A stretch of 64,000 nt of DNA from an uncultured Pseudomonadales bacterium (GTDB lineage Bacteria > Pseudomonadota > Gammaproteobacteria > Pseudomonadales > Porticoccaceae), in NCBI GenBank assembly GCA_943788875.1, contig CALSSA010000004.1:62001-126000 (forward strand). The letters run 5' to 3'. The position numbers and the translations under genes are program-made. Below, one piece after another: positions 37,139 through 44,712 of this stretch. The number at the start of each line of letters is the position of its first letter. Positions within the stretch are counted from its first letter, which is position 1. The notes below the pieces were generated by a model, which was not told where the DNA came from, did not search any database, and saw only the letters and a program-made list of their open reading frames with translations.

Positions 37139-38134
37139 CTAGGGGCGAATTTGCAATGGCGGCTCATTGAGCGCTGCCAGCTGCTCGCGCAGTATCAGAA
37201 TATGTTCACTCCAATAGCGCGGTGTATCAAACCAGGCAAAGGCCCGGGGAAATGCCGGGTCAGACCATCGCTTCGCTATCCAGGCACTGTGATGCATTAT
37301 TCGCAGCGTGCGCAACACCTCAATCAGGCGTAGCTCGCCGTAGTCAAAGTCATAAAACTCGGAATAGCCCTCAATCAGTTCAGCCATCTGCAGCTGCTGT
37401 TCATAGCGATCCCCGGACAGCAGCATCCATAGGTCCTGAACTGCCGGCGCCATGCGCGCATCATCAAAATCGACAAAATGAGGATTGTCATCACGCCACA
37501 AAATGTTGCCGGAATGGCAATCACCATGGACCCGGATATTATTTACCGGCCCATATTCCGACAGGGTCTGATCAATTTTTTTAAGCAGATCCAGCGCCAG
37601 AGAATCATAGGCTGGACTCAATTCAGGTGGCATAAACTGCTCGCTGATCAAGCGATAAGACTGCCAGCCAAAGGTTTCAACATCCAAAATAGGTCTATGT
37701 GCAAACGGCTTTATCGCCCCAATTGCGTGAAAGCGCCCAAGCAGACGACCAAGAATAAAAAGGTTATCTAGATTATCTAATTCCGGCGCCCGTCCGCCTT
37801 TGCGGGGATATAAAGCAAACCTGAAGTCCGCATAATGGCTAAACGAATTACCCTCATCATTGACCCAGGGACAGACTACCGGCAGCTCCTGCTCCTGCAA
37901 CTGAAAGCAAAATTCATGCTCTTCCATTATCTGCTGATCTGTCCACCGCCCGGGACGATAGAATTTGGCAATCATTGGCGTCTGGTCTTCAATACCAATC
38001 TGGTAGACCCGATTTTCATAGCTGTTGAGCGCGATAAAACGGCCATCAGAAACAAAACCCTGGCTCTCCACTGCATCAATTAATAGATCTGGCGTAAGCG
38101 CATCAAAGGGATGGCTGCTAGTGAGTTCAGTCAT
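37139..38134 (-). CDS. srkA: Stress response kinase A (YihE/RdoA family)
   Basis: 331 aa aminoglycoside-phosphotransferase-like Ser/Thr kinase. The catalytic loop is IRVHGDCHSGNILWR, with the metal-binding motif VDFDDARMAPAVQDLW. The N-terminus NSYENRVYQIG is the family phosphate-binding region. E. coli SrkA counters MazEF-driven death under stress. It is preceded by arfB, 22 b away. Confidence 0.92.
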   Translation of the reverse strand: MTELTSSHPFDALTPDLLIDAVESQGFVSDGRFIALNSYENRVYQIGIEDQTPMIAKFYRPGRWTDQQIMEEHEFCFQLQEQELPVVCPWVNDEGNSFSHYADFRFALYPRKGGRAPELDNLDNLFILGRLLGRFHAIGAIKPFAHRPILDVETFGWQSYRLISEQFMPPELSPAYDSLALDLLKKIDQTLSEYGPVNNIRVHGDCHSGNILWRDDNPHFVDFDDARMAPAVQDLWMLLSGDRYEQQLQMAELIEGYSEFYDFDYGELRLIEVLRTLRIMHHSAWIAKRWSDPAFPRAFAWFDTPRYWSEHILILREQLAALNEPPLQIRP

Positions 38135-38156
38135 TGGCGGCTAATCCTCTAATTGT

Positions 38157-38573
38157 CTAGTCCAAAGATGGCTTTGAACGCATAGTCTTTTTCTTGCCAT
38201 GCTGGGTTTTTTTATCCATACGTCGCAACTGAGAACCTTTGGTCGGCTTGGTCGGCCGCCGGACTTTCGGATTGTGAGTCACCGACTGCAGTAATTCCTG
38301 CAATCTCTGCAAAGCTTCGGCACGATTTTTGTCCTGACTGCGGTAACGCTGCGCCTTGATAACCACTACTGCCTCTTTAGTAATGCGGTGATCATTGAGC
38401 TTCAGCATACGCTCTTTGTACATATCCGGCAGAGAAGAGGCGCGAATATCAAAGCGAAGATGGATGGCCGAGGATACCTTATTAACATTCTGCCCACCCG
38501 GGCCCTGAGAACGAATGGCAGTAAATTCGATCTCTGTATCAGCAATAGAAATGTTGCTCGTAATAAAAAGCAT
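38157..38573 (-). CDS. arfB: Alternative ribosome-rescue factor / peptidyl-tRNA hydrolase
   Basis: 138 aa. The catalytic GGQ is in SQGPGGQNVNKVSSA, and the C-terminal basic tail (KPTKGSQLRRMDKKTQHGKK) is the part that enters the empty mRNA channel of stalled ribosomes in ArfB (YaeJ). It releases nascent chains on non-stop mRNAs. It shares one base with the upstream DUF1653 gene. Confidence 0.94.
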   Translation of the reverse strand: MLFITSNISIADTEIEFTAIRSQGPGGQNVNKVSSAIHLRFDIRASSLPDMYKERMLKLNDHRITKEAVVVIKAQRYRSQDKNRAEALQRLQELLQSVTHNPKVRRPTKPTKGSQLRRMDKKTQHGKKKTMRSKPSLD

Positions 38574-38803
38574 CAGAGCCTTGGCTCTGGGGCTGGCTCA
38601 ACAAATTCAAATCGCGCAACCCGCTCTCCATCAACCTCAATCTGCTCAATAAACATTGCCAGCGGACGTATCCACATGCTGTAGTCACCGTAAAGCGTTT
38701 TATAAACCACATGCTGTTCTTCAGTCTCACTGTGTCTGGCAACACCCAGCACCTCATAGAGGTTGCCTTTGTAATGCTTGTAAATTCCATTTTCGAGATT
38801 CAT
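38573..38803 (-). CDS. DUF1653 domain protein
   Basis: 76 aa. The N-terminus GIYKHYKGNLYEVLGVARHSET and MWIRPLAMFIEQIEVDG are diagnostic of DUF1653, a small beta-fold family without known function. It is translationally coupled to arfB (one-base overlap) and lies 9 b after the fumarylacetoacetase-type gene. Confidence 0.9.
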   Translation of the reverse strand: MNLENGIYKHYKGNLYEVLGVARHSETEEQHVVYKTLYGDYSMWIRPLAMFIEQIEVDGERVARFEFVEPAPEPRL

Positions 38804-38812
38804 ATCGCCTCC

Positions 38813-39484
38813 TTATACTGCGGCGCAAACTTGAGTCTGACAATAAACATGATCCACCAGAGAGACCTCCAACAGATCACCAAGCGCTAATGGCCCGACT
38901 CCCGCAGGGGTGCCAGTCAAAACCAAATCACCAGGCAACAGAGTAAAAAACTGACTGATATATACCAGCAACTCCACTACAGGAGTCAGCATATCGGCAC
39001 TGCTGCCGTCCTGTTGCATTTGGCCGTTCTGACGCAGCTGAATCTGCAGCTGCTGCAGATTCGCCACTTTATCCAAGCTGACAAACTCAGATACTGGACA
39101 GGCGCCATCAAAGGCCTTGGCCTTTTCCCAGGGCAAGCTATCATCTTTGAGTTGCTGCTGCAGACCACGCAGGGTTAGATCCAGCGCCACACCCACACCG
39201 GCAATAGATGCCTCAATCTGAGCCTGGTCAAAACCCCTAGTAATTTTTTCGCCAACTAAAATACAGATTTCAGTTTCAATATGACATTCACCTAACCGAG
39301 TCGGAATCAAGACCTGTTCACCGAGCGTCACTAAGGCGGTGTTGGGTTTAATAAATAAAACCGGTTCCTTTGGGATTGGGTTGTTAAGTTCTTTTGCATG
39401 GGCGGCATAGTTTCTGCCAACACAGACTGCTTTTCCCGCTGGCAGATCTAACTCGGCACCATTAACTCGATGGCGGTAATTCAA
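38813..39484 (-). CDS. Fumarylacetoacetate hydrolase family protein
   Basis: 223 aa FAH-fold enzyme. Metal ligands are likely in CHIETEICILVGEK (Glu-x-Glu) and the Asp in GVALDLTLRGLQQQLKD; VGRNYAAHAKELNN and LTGTPAGVGPL are typical. Members include acylpyruvate hydrolases and oxaloacetate decarboxylases; the reaction here is not certain. It resembles the YcgM group by length. Confidence 0.9.
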   Translation of the reverse strand: MNYRHRVNGAELDLPAGKAVCVGRNYAAHAKELNNPIPKEPVLFIKPNTALVTLGEQVLIPTRLGECHIETEICILVGEKITRGFDQAQIEASIAGVGVALDLTLRGLQQQLKDDSLPWEKAKAFDGACPVSEFVSLDKVANLQQLQIQLRQNGQMQQDGSSADMLTPVVELLVYISQFFTLLPGDLVLTGTPAGVGPLALGDLLEVSLVDHVYCQTQVCAAV

Positions 39485-39542
39485 TAGTCCCTCTCCTTTG
39501 CCCTGCAGAAATCACCTCAGGGTTACTTATAATCCGGCCAAT

Positions 39543-39899
39543 TTAAAAAATAATCGGCTTATCGTCATGCAGGTACAGGGCGCCTTTTACAATCCGGTAA
39601 ATAATCCAGACAGTCACGATCCCACCAGCCAACCAGCCCAGCAGCACCAGCCAGAGGAGCGCTGCCAACAGAGACCACAGCAGCCCGTACCAAAAGGTGT
39701 TCAGCTGCCAGCGAAAATGGCTTTCCAACCAGGTATCGCGCACAGCATCCATTTTTAGATAGTTAGCCACCAGTGCGGCTATGCAGGTCAGACCACCGGT
39801 AACAAAACCAAGAGCCTGCAACAGATAGACCAGCATCGCCAGATTTTTGTGCTGAGTCTCGGAATCTTTGATCTGCGGGTCCGTCATGTGCTCTGTCAT
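39543..39899 (-). CDS. Small membrane protein (DUF4870-like)
   Basis: 118 aa from the ATG at 39899, which has a good ribosome site (AGGAG); the longer in-frame start would overlap the neighbour. Three hydrophobic segments (about 18-45, 68-92 and 94-112 including WYGLLWSLLAALLWLVLLGW) are seen. It resembles DUF4870 proteins by layout and by SHFRWQLNTFWYGL. Function unknown. Confidence 0.7.
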   Translation of the reverse strand: MTEHMTDPQIKDSETQHKNLAMLVYLLQALGFVTGGLTCIAALVANYLKMDAVRDTWLESHFRWQLNTFWYGLLWSLLAALLWLVLLGWLAGGIVTVWIIYRIVKGALYLHDDKPIIF

Positions 39900-39940
39900 C
39901 TCAGTCTCCTGTTTGTAGCTCCTGCCAAGCCAATAGCCAT

Positions 39941-41332
39941 TCAATCGAATAGCTTCCCTGGATTAAGGATAGCATTAGGATCAAAGGCCTTCTTGATCTG
40001 TTTCATTAATTCAAGTTCAAGTGGCGAGCGGGAATAATGTAAATAATCTTTTTTCAAAAGCCCCACACCATGTTCAGCGCTGACGCTACCCTCGTACTTG
40101 GCTAGCAACTGACCAATCTCTTTGCTCACGGGCACACAACGGGCAACAAAGTCTTCATTCGATAATGCTTGGGGCTTGAGAATATTCAGGTGCAGGTTGC
40201 CATCACCAATATGGCCGTACCAAACCAGTTCAAAATCCGGATAGCTTTTTTCCACCAGTTCATCCACTTCGCGCAAAAAGCCAGGCATTCGCGATACCAG
40301 CACCGAAATATCATTCTTATAGGGCTGCCAGTGCCACAATGTTTCCGAGATGTCCTCGCGCAACTTCCACAGCGCCTGAGCCTGGGACAGGCTCTGGCTA
40401 AGTACCCCATCGAGGACCCAGCCCTGCTCAACAGTCTGCTCAAACAAAGTCATCGCTTTGTCTAACTCAGCCTCGGCGGCAGATTCAAATTCCAGCAGCG
40501 CATAGAATGGAGTTTGGGTCGCAAAGGGCACCGCATGACCCATCTGCGCAGTCACTTTATCCAGTGCAGACTGGCTAAAGAATTCAAACGCACTGAGATC
40601 CATCTGCGCACTAAAAGTACGCAATACATCGAGAATTGCAGGAAAGCTATCGACACCTAGAACCAGAACAGTGGAATCCGCAGGTGGCCTTGCCAGCTCA
40701 ATCGTGGCTTCACAAATAAGCCCCAAAGTACCTTCCGAACCAATAAACAAATGACGGAAATCATAGCCGGTATTGTTTTTAACCAGTCCTTTGTTTAATT
40801 CGAGAATATCTCCAGCGCCATTAACTACCTTGAGGCCCATTACCCAGTCTCTGGTCATGCCGTAGCGAATCACTTTGATACCACCAGCATTTGTCGCAAT
40901 GTTGCCACCAATCTGGCTAGATCCCGCAGCTGCAAAATCGACCGGATAAAACAGCCCCTGCTCAGTTGCAAAATCCTGTAGGTTTGCGGTGATCATACCA
41001 GCACCTACAGTGACCGAGCGATCCACAGGATTAAAGTTTATAACTTCATTAAAGCGATCCATGGCCACAACAATTTCGCCATCTTTGGCCACAGCACCAC
41101 CACTGAGGCCAGTTCTGCCCCCGGATGGCACAATCGCCAGATTTAACTCATTAGCTAGAAGCACAACTTGCTGCACCTCTTCAATAGCGCCTGGCAGAAC
41201 CACTGCGCAGGGATTAGCCTGCCAGATAGTCGTGCGGTCAACGCCAAAACGCTGCAAATCTGCTTCGTCTAATAAAACTCTCTGGGCGCCAACGATACTG
41301 TTTAAACGCTCAATTATCTGTTCCGATAACAT
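39941..41332 (-). CDS. FAD-linked oxidoreductase, D-2-hydroxyglutarate dehydrogenase-like
   Basis: 463 aa flavoprotein of the VAO/PCMH family. The FAD-binding part has VPSGGRTGLSGGAV and GGNIATNAGGIKVIRYG; the C-terminal substrate domain has WYGHIGDGNLHLNIL and SAEHGVGLLKKDYL, with His residues used for metal and substrate. GlcD and D-lactate dehydrogenases share this fold. The divergent pairing with serA and the length match the D-2-hydroxyglutarate dehydrogenase that in Pseudomonas reoxidises 2-hydroxyglutarate made by SerA. A ribosome site (GAGGA) precedes the ATG. Confidence 0.82.
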   Translation of the reverse strand: MLSEQIIERLNSIVGAQRVLLDEADLQRFGVDRTTIWQANPCAVVLPGAIEEVQQVVLLANELNLAIVPSGGRTGLSGGAVAKDGEIVVAMDRFNEVINFNPVDRSVTVGAGMITANLQDFATEQGLFYPVDFAAAGSSQIGGNIATNAGGIKVIRYGMTRDWVMGLKVVNGAGDILELNKGLVKNNTGYDFRHLFIGSEGTLGLICEATIELARPPADSTVLVLGVDSFPAILDVLRTFSAQMDLSAFEFFSQSALDKVTAQMGHAVPFATQTPFYALLEFESAAEAELDKAMTLFEQTVEQGWVLDGVLSQSLSQAQALWKLREDISETLWHWQPYKNDISVLVSRMPGFLREVDELVEKSYPDFELVWYGHIGDGNLHLNILKPQALSNEDFVARCVPVSKEIGQLLAKYEGSVSAEHGVGLLKKDYLHYSRSPLELELMKQIKKAFDPNAILNPGKLFD

Positions 41333-41366
41333 TCGGAAATCCTCATTATGCTGCTAGTTTATAAAG

Positions 41367-41393
41367 TTGATTTGCAGCCAGTCATGTTATCAT
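41367..41393 (+). promoter_or_regulatory. Candidate serA promoter
   Basis: TTGATT (41367-41372) and TATCAT (41388-41393) with a 15-b spacer, about 40 b before the serA ATG. The spacer is short, so confidence is limited. Confidence 0.35.
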
Positions 41394-41432
41394 AGCGGCC
41401 TTATTTTGACTGCCCAACAGGCTTGATCAATT

Positions 41433-42662
41433 ATGCTAAATTTTTCCCTCGGCAAACAAAAAATCAAAATTCTCCTGCTCGAAGGGGTACACCCCTCAGC
41501 GGTGGAAGTTTTCAAAGCCGCTGGCTATGAAAATATTGACTACCTGCCTGCGGCTCTGCCAGAAGACGAACTACTGGAAAAAATTGCCGACGCGCATTTT
41601 GTCGGTATCCGCTCACGCACCCAACTCAATGCCCAAATGTTTGCCGCAGCTAAAAAGCTGATTGCTGTCGGCTGCTTCTGCATCGGCACCAATCAGGTTG
41701 ACCTCAAGGCTGCCACTGAGCACGGTGTTATCGTATTCAACGCGCCCTTCTCTAATACGCGCAGTGTTGCCGAACTGGTCATTGCCGAAGCTATTATGTT
41801 GATGCGCGGCATTCCAGAAAAGAATGCCAAAGCTCATCGCGGGGACTGGTTAAAGTCTGCCAACGATGCCTATGAGGTGCGGGGCAAAACTCTGGGCATT
41901 ATTGGCTATGGCAATATTGGCAGCCAAATCAGTGTTATGGCAGAATCCATAGGTATGAAAGTGCGGTTTTACGACACTGTTACTAAACTGCCTCTGGGCA
42001 ATGCTGAACAGATTCGTAATCTGGAGGAATTACTCAAACAAAGTGACGTGGTTTCACTGCATGTGCCGGACACCGATTCAACCCGCGGGCTAATGGGCGC
42101 TAAGGAATTAGCCGCTATGAAACCTGGAGCTATGCTGATCAATGCCGCCAGAGGCCAGATCGTCGATATCGACAGCCTGTGCAAGTTACTGGAGAGCAAA
42201 CATCTGGGCGGCGCTGCCATTGATGTCTTTCCTGTGGAACCCAAATCTAATCAAGAAGAGTTTCTGTCACCCCTGCGCCAGTTCGACAATGTGATATTGA
42301 CGCCCCATATAGGCGGCTCGACCCAAGAGGCACAGGCCAATATCGGCATTGAAGTCGCCGAGAAAATTGTTGTCTACAGCGACAATGGCACCAGTACCAG
42401 CGCCGTTAACTTTCCTCAGGTCGCACTGCCCGCCCATGCCAACACTCACAGACTGCTGCATGTGCACCGCAATATTCCGGGGGTCATAAGCGCCATCAAC
42501 CAGCTGTTTTCTCAATACAATATCAATGTGGCCGCTCAGTATTTGCAGACCAACGATAAGGTTGGCTACGTGGTAGTCGATATTGAAGCCGAATATAGCA
42601 ATGACGCAATAACGGCTCTAAAAGCAATTGAGGGCACCATTCGCTGCCGCGTTTTGTTCTAA
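41433..42662 (+). CDS. serA: D-3-phosphoglycerate dehydrogenase
   Basis: 409 aa, the E. coli-type SerA length. It oxidises 3-phosphoglycerate to start serine synthesis. The NAD-binding motif is GIIGYGNIGSQIS; the catalytic Arg is in INAARGQIVD, the His in LTPHIGGSTQEAQ, and a C-terminal ACT domain (about 335-409) suggests serine feedback control. In this class the enzyme also reduces 2-oxoglutarate, producing D-2-hydroxyglutarate. The probable partner flavoprotein is transcribed divergently. Confidence 0.97.
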   Translation: MLNFSLGKQKIKILLLEGVHPSAVEVFKAAGYENIDYLPAALPEDELLEKIADAHFVGIRSRTQLNAQMFAAAKKLIAVGCFCIGTNQVDLKAATEHGVIVFNAPFSNTRSVAELVIAEAIMLMRGIPEKNAKAHRGDWLKSANDAYEVRGKTLGIIGYGNIGSQISVMAESIGMKVRFYDTVTKLPLGNAEQIRNLEELLKQSDVVSLHVPDTDSTRGLMGAKELAAMKPGAMLINAARGQIVDIDSLCKLLESKHLGGAAIDVFPVEPKSNQEEFLSPLRQFDNVILTPHIGGSTQEAQANIGIEVAEKIVVYSDNGTSTSAVNFPQVALPAHANTHRLLHVHRNIPGVISAINQLFSQYNINVAAQYLQTNDKVGYVVVDIEAEYSNDAITALKAIEGTIRCRVLF

Positions 42663-42920
42663 ATAACGAAAAACAGGCTAAAAACAGGGGAAAACTGCTT
42701 TTTTTTGATTTAAAAACACACAAAATTGGCTAAATTGGAAAAAAAGCAATACAATCCCCGGTGCTTAATCAGCAAAATTTAAGTTTTTTAGATATTGCCG
42801 ATTCAGCAATGCCTTCAAGTTACAACTAAATTTGGCTTGAGGTATAGGCTAGCCCCGTTATGAGGCTGGATATTTTAAACGCCTTAAACGGTATACAATT
42901 TTTTATAAGTGAGGTTAGTT
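42663..42920 (+). other. serA-csp intergenic region with long csp leader
   Basis: 258 b, AT-rich. An AAAACAG/CTG-CTTTT pair followed by T8 near 42676-42712 may be a weak serA terminator. TATACAAT at about 42892 is a possible -10 for the cold-shock gene, but no convincing -35 is seen. No RNA gene is recognised. Confidence 0.4.
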
Positions 42921-43130
42921 ATGTCGGAGAGAGTTTCTGGCACTGTAAAGTGGTTCAACGACAGCAAAGGTTTTGGTTTTATTGAGCAAGAAGGCGGCGG
43001 TGACGTATTTGTACACCACAGCGCTATTCAAGCTGATGGTTTCAAATCTTTGAAAGAAGGCCAAGCAGTAACTATGGAAGTTACTCAAGGTCAAAAAGGC
43101 GCACAAGCTGAGAACGTAGTTGCCGAATAA
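42921..43130 (+). CDS. Cold-shock domain protein (CspA family)
   Basis: 69 aa from the ATG at 42921; GAGG lies upstream, and the in-frame ATG 12 b earlier adds four atypical residues. RNP1 is KGFGFIEQ and RNP2 is VFVHHSAI, with [12 protein letters not shown] at the start. It is a single-strand RNA/DNA-binding chaperone. Which CspA paralogue it is, and whether it is cold-induced, is not known. A strong terminator follows. Confidence 0.94.
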   Translation: MSERVSGTVKWFNDSKGFGFIEQEGGGDVFVHHSAIQADGFKSLKEGQAVTMEVTQGQKGAQAENVVAE

Positions 43131-43169
43131 TTTCTGTCGCTGTCACTAGATAGCAGTACTAAAATTATT

Positions 43170-43205
43170 AAAAAGCCCTAGCAAGTGATTGTTGGGGCTT
43201 TTTTT
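43170..43205 (+). terminator. Terminator of the cold-shock gene
   Basis: AAAAAGCCC...GGGCTTTTT stem with inner GCAA/TTGT pairing and a T7 tail, 40 b after the stop. Confidence 0.9.
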
Positions 43206-43217
43206 ATAGGTGTTCTT

Positions 43218-43293
43218 TTGACTGCGCTTTCTCGCGTTGACTGCGCTTTCTCGCGTTGACTGCGCTTTCTCGCGTTGACTGCGCTTTCTCGCT
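43218..43293. repeat. Four-copy 19-bp tandem repeat
   Basis: Unit TTGACTGCGCTTTCTCGCG, at 43218, 43237, 43256 and 43275. The first three are identical and the fourth differs only in its last base (T). It lies between the terminator of the cold-shock gene and that of rpmG, outside any gene. Each copy starts with TTGACT, a near -35 hexamer, but no -10 follows. Confidence 0.97.
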
Positions 43294-43312
43294 TTGCCAC
43301 GAAGTTGCAGAC

Positions 43313-43339
43313 AAAAAAAATCCCGCTAAATAGCAGGAT
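43313..43339 (-). terminator. Terminator of rpmB-rpmG
   Basis: On the minus strand an ATCCTGCTA/TAGCGGGAT stem (one G-T pair) with a TT loop is followed by T8, 26 b after the rpmG stop. Confidence 0.88.
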
Positions 43340-43364
43340 TCTTTCACGCAACAGAAAAACCGAA

Positions 43365-43532
43365 TTACTTGATCTTGGCTTCTTTGTAGATCACATGCTT
43401 GCGGATCGTGGGATCATACTTTTTGATCTCCATTTTCTCAGGCATATTGCGCTTGTTCTTATCTGTAGTGTAAAAGTGGCCAGTACCTGCACTGGACACT
43501 AAACGAATTTTTTCTCGAGCTGACTTAGCCAT
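43365..43532 (-). CDS. rpmG: 50S ribosomal protein L33
   Basis: 55 aa, below the length of most gene searches. The translation starts [20 protein letters not shown] and ends VIYKEAKIK, almost identical to E. coli L33. It has no cysteines, so it is the zinc-independent form. It lies 11 b after rpmB, as in E. coli and Pseudomonas. Confidence 0.97.
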   Translation of the reverse strand: MAKSAREKIRLVSSAGTGHFYTTDKNKRNMPEKMEIKKYDPTIRKHVIYKEAKIK

Positions 43533-43543
43533 GGTTGTTCTCC

Positions 43544-43780
43544 TTAGACCTTCTCGCCATTGGCACGTAGGCCAGACAAGACTTGTTCAATACCATTTTT
43601 GTCGATGATGCGCATACCTTTGGTCGATACACGCAGCTTCACAAAACGCTTTTCAGACTCAACCCAGAAACGGTGAGTGTGAAGATTTGGCTCAAAGCGA
43701 CGACGAGTTCTGTTCTTCGCGTGAGATACATTGTTTCCAGCCATTGGGCGCTTGCCTGTGACCTGACATACTCTGGACAT
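43544..43780 (-). CDS. rpmB: 50S ribosomal protein L28
   Basis: 78 aa, the same length as E. coli L28. It begins [20 protein letters not shown] and has [18 protein letters not shown]. The ATG at 43780 is chosen from homology; a longer in-frame start would add 17 unlikely residues. It is transcribed with rpmG from a good upstream promoter. Confidence 0.97.
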   Translation of the reverse strand: MSRVCQVTGKRPMAGNNVSHAKNRTRRRFEPNLHTHRFWVESEKRFVKLRVSTKGMRIIDKNGIEQVLSGLRANGEKV

Positions 43781-43886
43781 TGTTGCTGCCTCTGATTCCG
43801 ATTTTTGCCCTGGGAAAGTTCCTAAAGACAAAAGAATTCTGTGATTAATCTATCCATTGACGGGACCGTCCCGCAAGGAGGCGCGT

Positions 43887-43915
43887 TTTATACCAGAAAG
43901 CCAATGTTGAATCAA
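43887..43915 (-). promoter_or_regulatory. Sigma-70 promoter of rpmB-rpmG
   Basis: On the minus strand TTGATT (43910-43915), a 17-b spacer, and TATAAA (43887-43892). The start site would be near 43880, giving a leader of about 100 b. A CGGGAC-C-GTCCCG inverted repeat (43861-43873) falls just inside that leader. Confidence 0.75.
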
Positions 43916-43918
43916 ACG

Positions 43919-43941
43919 AAAACCGCCGAATAGCGGTAAAA
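43919..43941 (-). terminator. Terminator of radC
   Basis: ACCGC/GCGGT hairpin with a 6-nt loop followed by TTTTCG on the minus strand, 16 b after the radC stop and immediately upstream of the rpmB promoter. Confidence 0.75.
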
Positions 43942-43956
43942 CAGTTGTGTTTTGGA

Positions 43957-44631
43957 CTATAACTGCCCTCTGTCCGCCAAAGACACCACTTCTCCACGGC
44001 CAACAATAAAATGATCGAGCAGTCGTATATCCATCAGTTTGAGAGCCTCCTTGAGCTGACCGGTAATGGCAATATCTGATTGACTGGGCTCGGCATTTCC
44101 AGACGGATGGTTGTGGGCCACGATAACGGCCGCCGCATTTTTCTCAAGAGCAACTCTTACCACTTCTCGAGGGTGCACATTTGCAGCGTCAATTGTGCCC
44201 TGAAATAACTCGCGAAACTCCAGCAACTGGTGGCGTGTATCAAGCAGTAATACCACAAAGACTTCGCGCTGATAGTCGCGCATCTGTACTGCTAAATAGT
44301 CCCGCACATGACCGGGCCGAGTAAATATAGGATTGCCACGCAGCTGCTCCTGTAAATACCTGGTGGTCAGTTCGAGAGTAGCCTGAATCTGGCAGAACTT
44401 GGCGGGCCCAAGCCCTTTGGCACTGCAAAATGCCTGTTGGTCAGCGCTGAGTAATGGTCCCAGTCCGCCAAATTGGGCCAGCAGGTCTCGGGCCAAATCA
44501 ATAGCTGTGACTCCAGGTCGCCCTGTGCGTAAAAATATAGCCAGTAATTCAGCATCGGATAGAACTGCCGCTCCTTTTGCTAAAAGCTTTTCTCTGGGCC
44601 TCTCTTCGAGTGGCCAGCGGCTTATAGCCAT
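43957..44631 (-). CDS. radC: RadC family protein
   Basis: 224 aa. An N-terminal helix-hairpin-helix-like region (about 1-95) precedes a JAB/MPN-type metalloprotease-like domain. The motif is [18 protein letters not shown] (His-x-His, then Asp). The original link to DNA repair was later withdrawn for E. coli; function is unresolved. It is divergent from coaBC, the conserved arrangement. Confidence 0.92.
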   Translation of the reverse strand: MAISRWPLEERPREKLLAKGAAVLSDAELLAIFLRTGRPGVTAIDLARDLLAQFGGLGPLLSADQQAFCSAKGLGPAKFCQIQATLELTTRYLQEQLRGNPIFTRPGHVRDYLAVQMRDYQREVFVVLLLDTRHQLLEFRELFQGTIDAANVHPREVVRVALEKNAAAVIVAHNHPSGNAEPSQSDIAITGQLKEALKLMDIRLLDHFIVGRGEVVSLADRGQL

Positions 44632-44712
44632 AGTGAGTCCTTATTTATCACTACAGAATTGCATTACAAAATGTTATCTTACGCTCCTTCCTATGGCCTG
44701 TCTGGACAATTA

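Noticed and set aside
43201..43310. CRISPR-like array
   Set aside because: The 19-bp units are directly adjacent with no spacers, and no cas genes are in the window.
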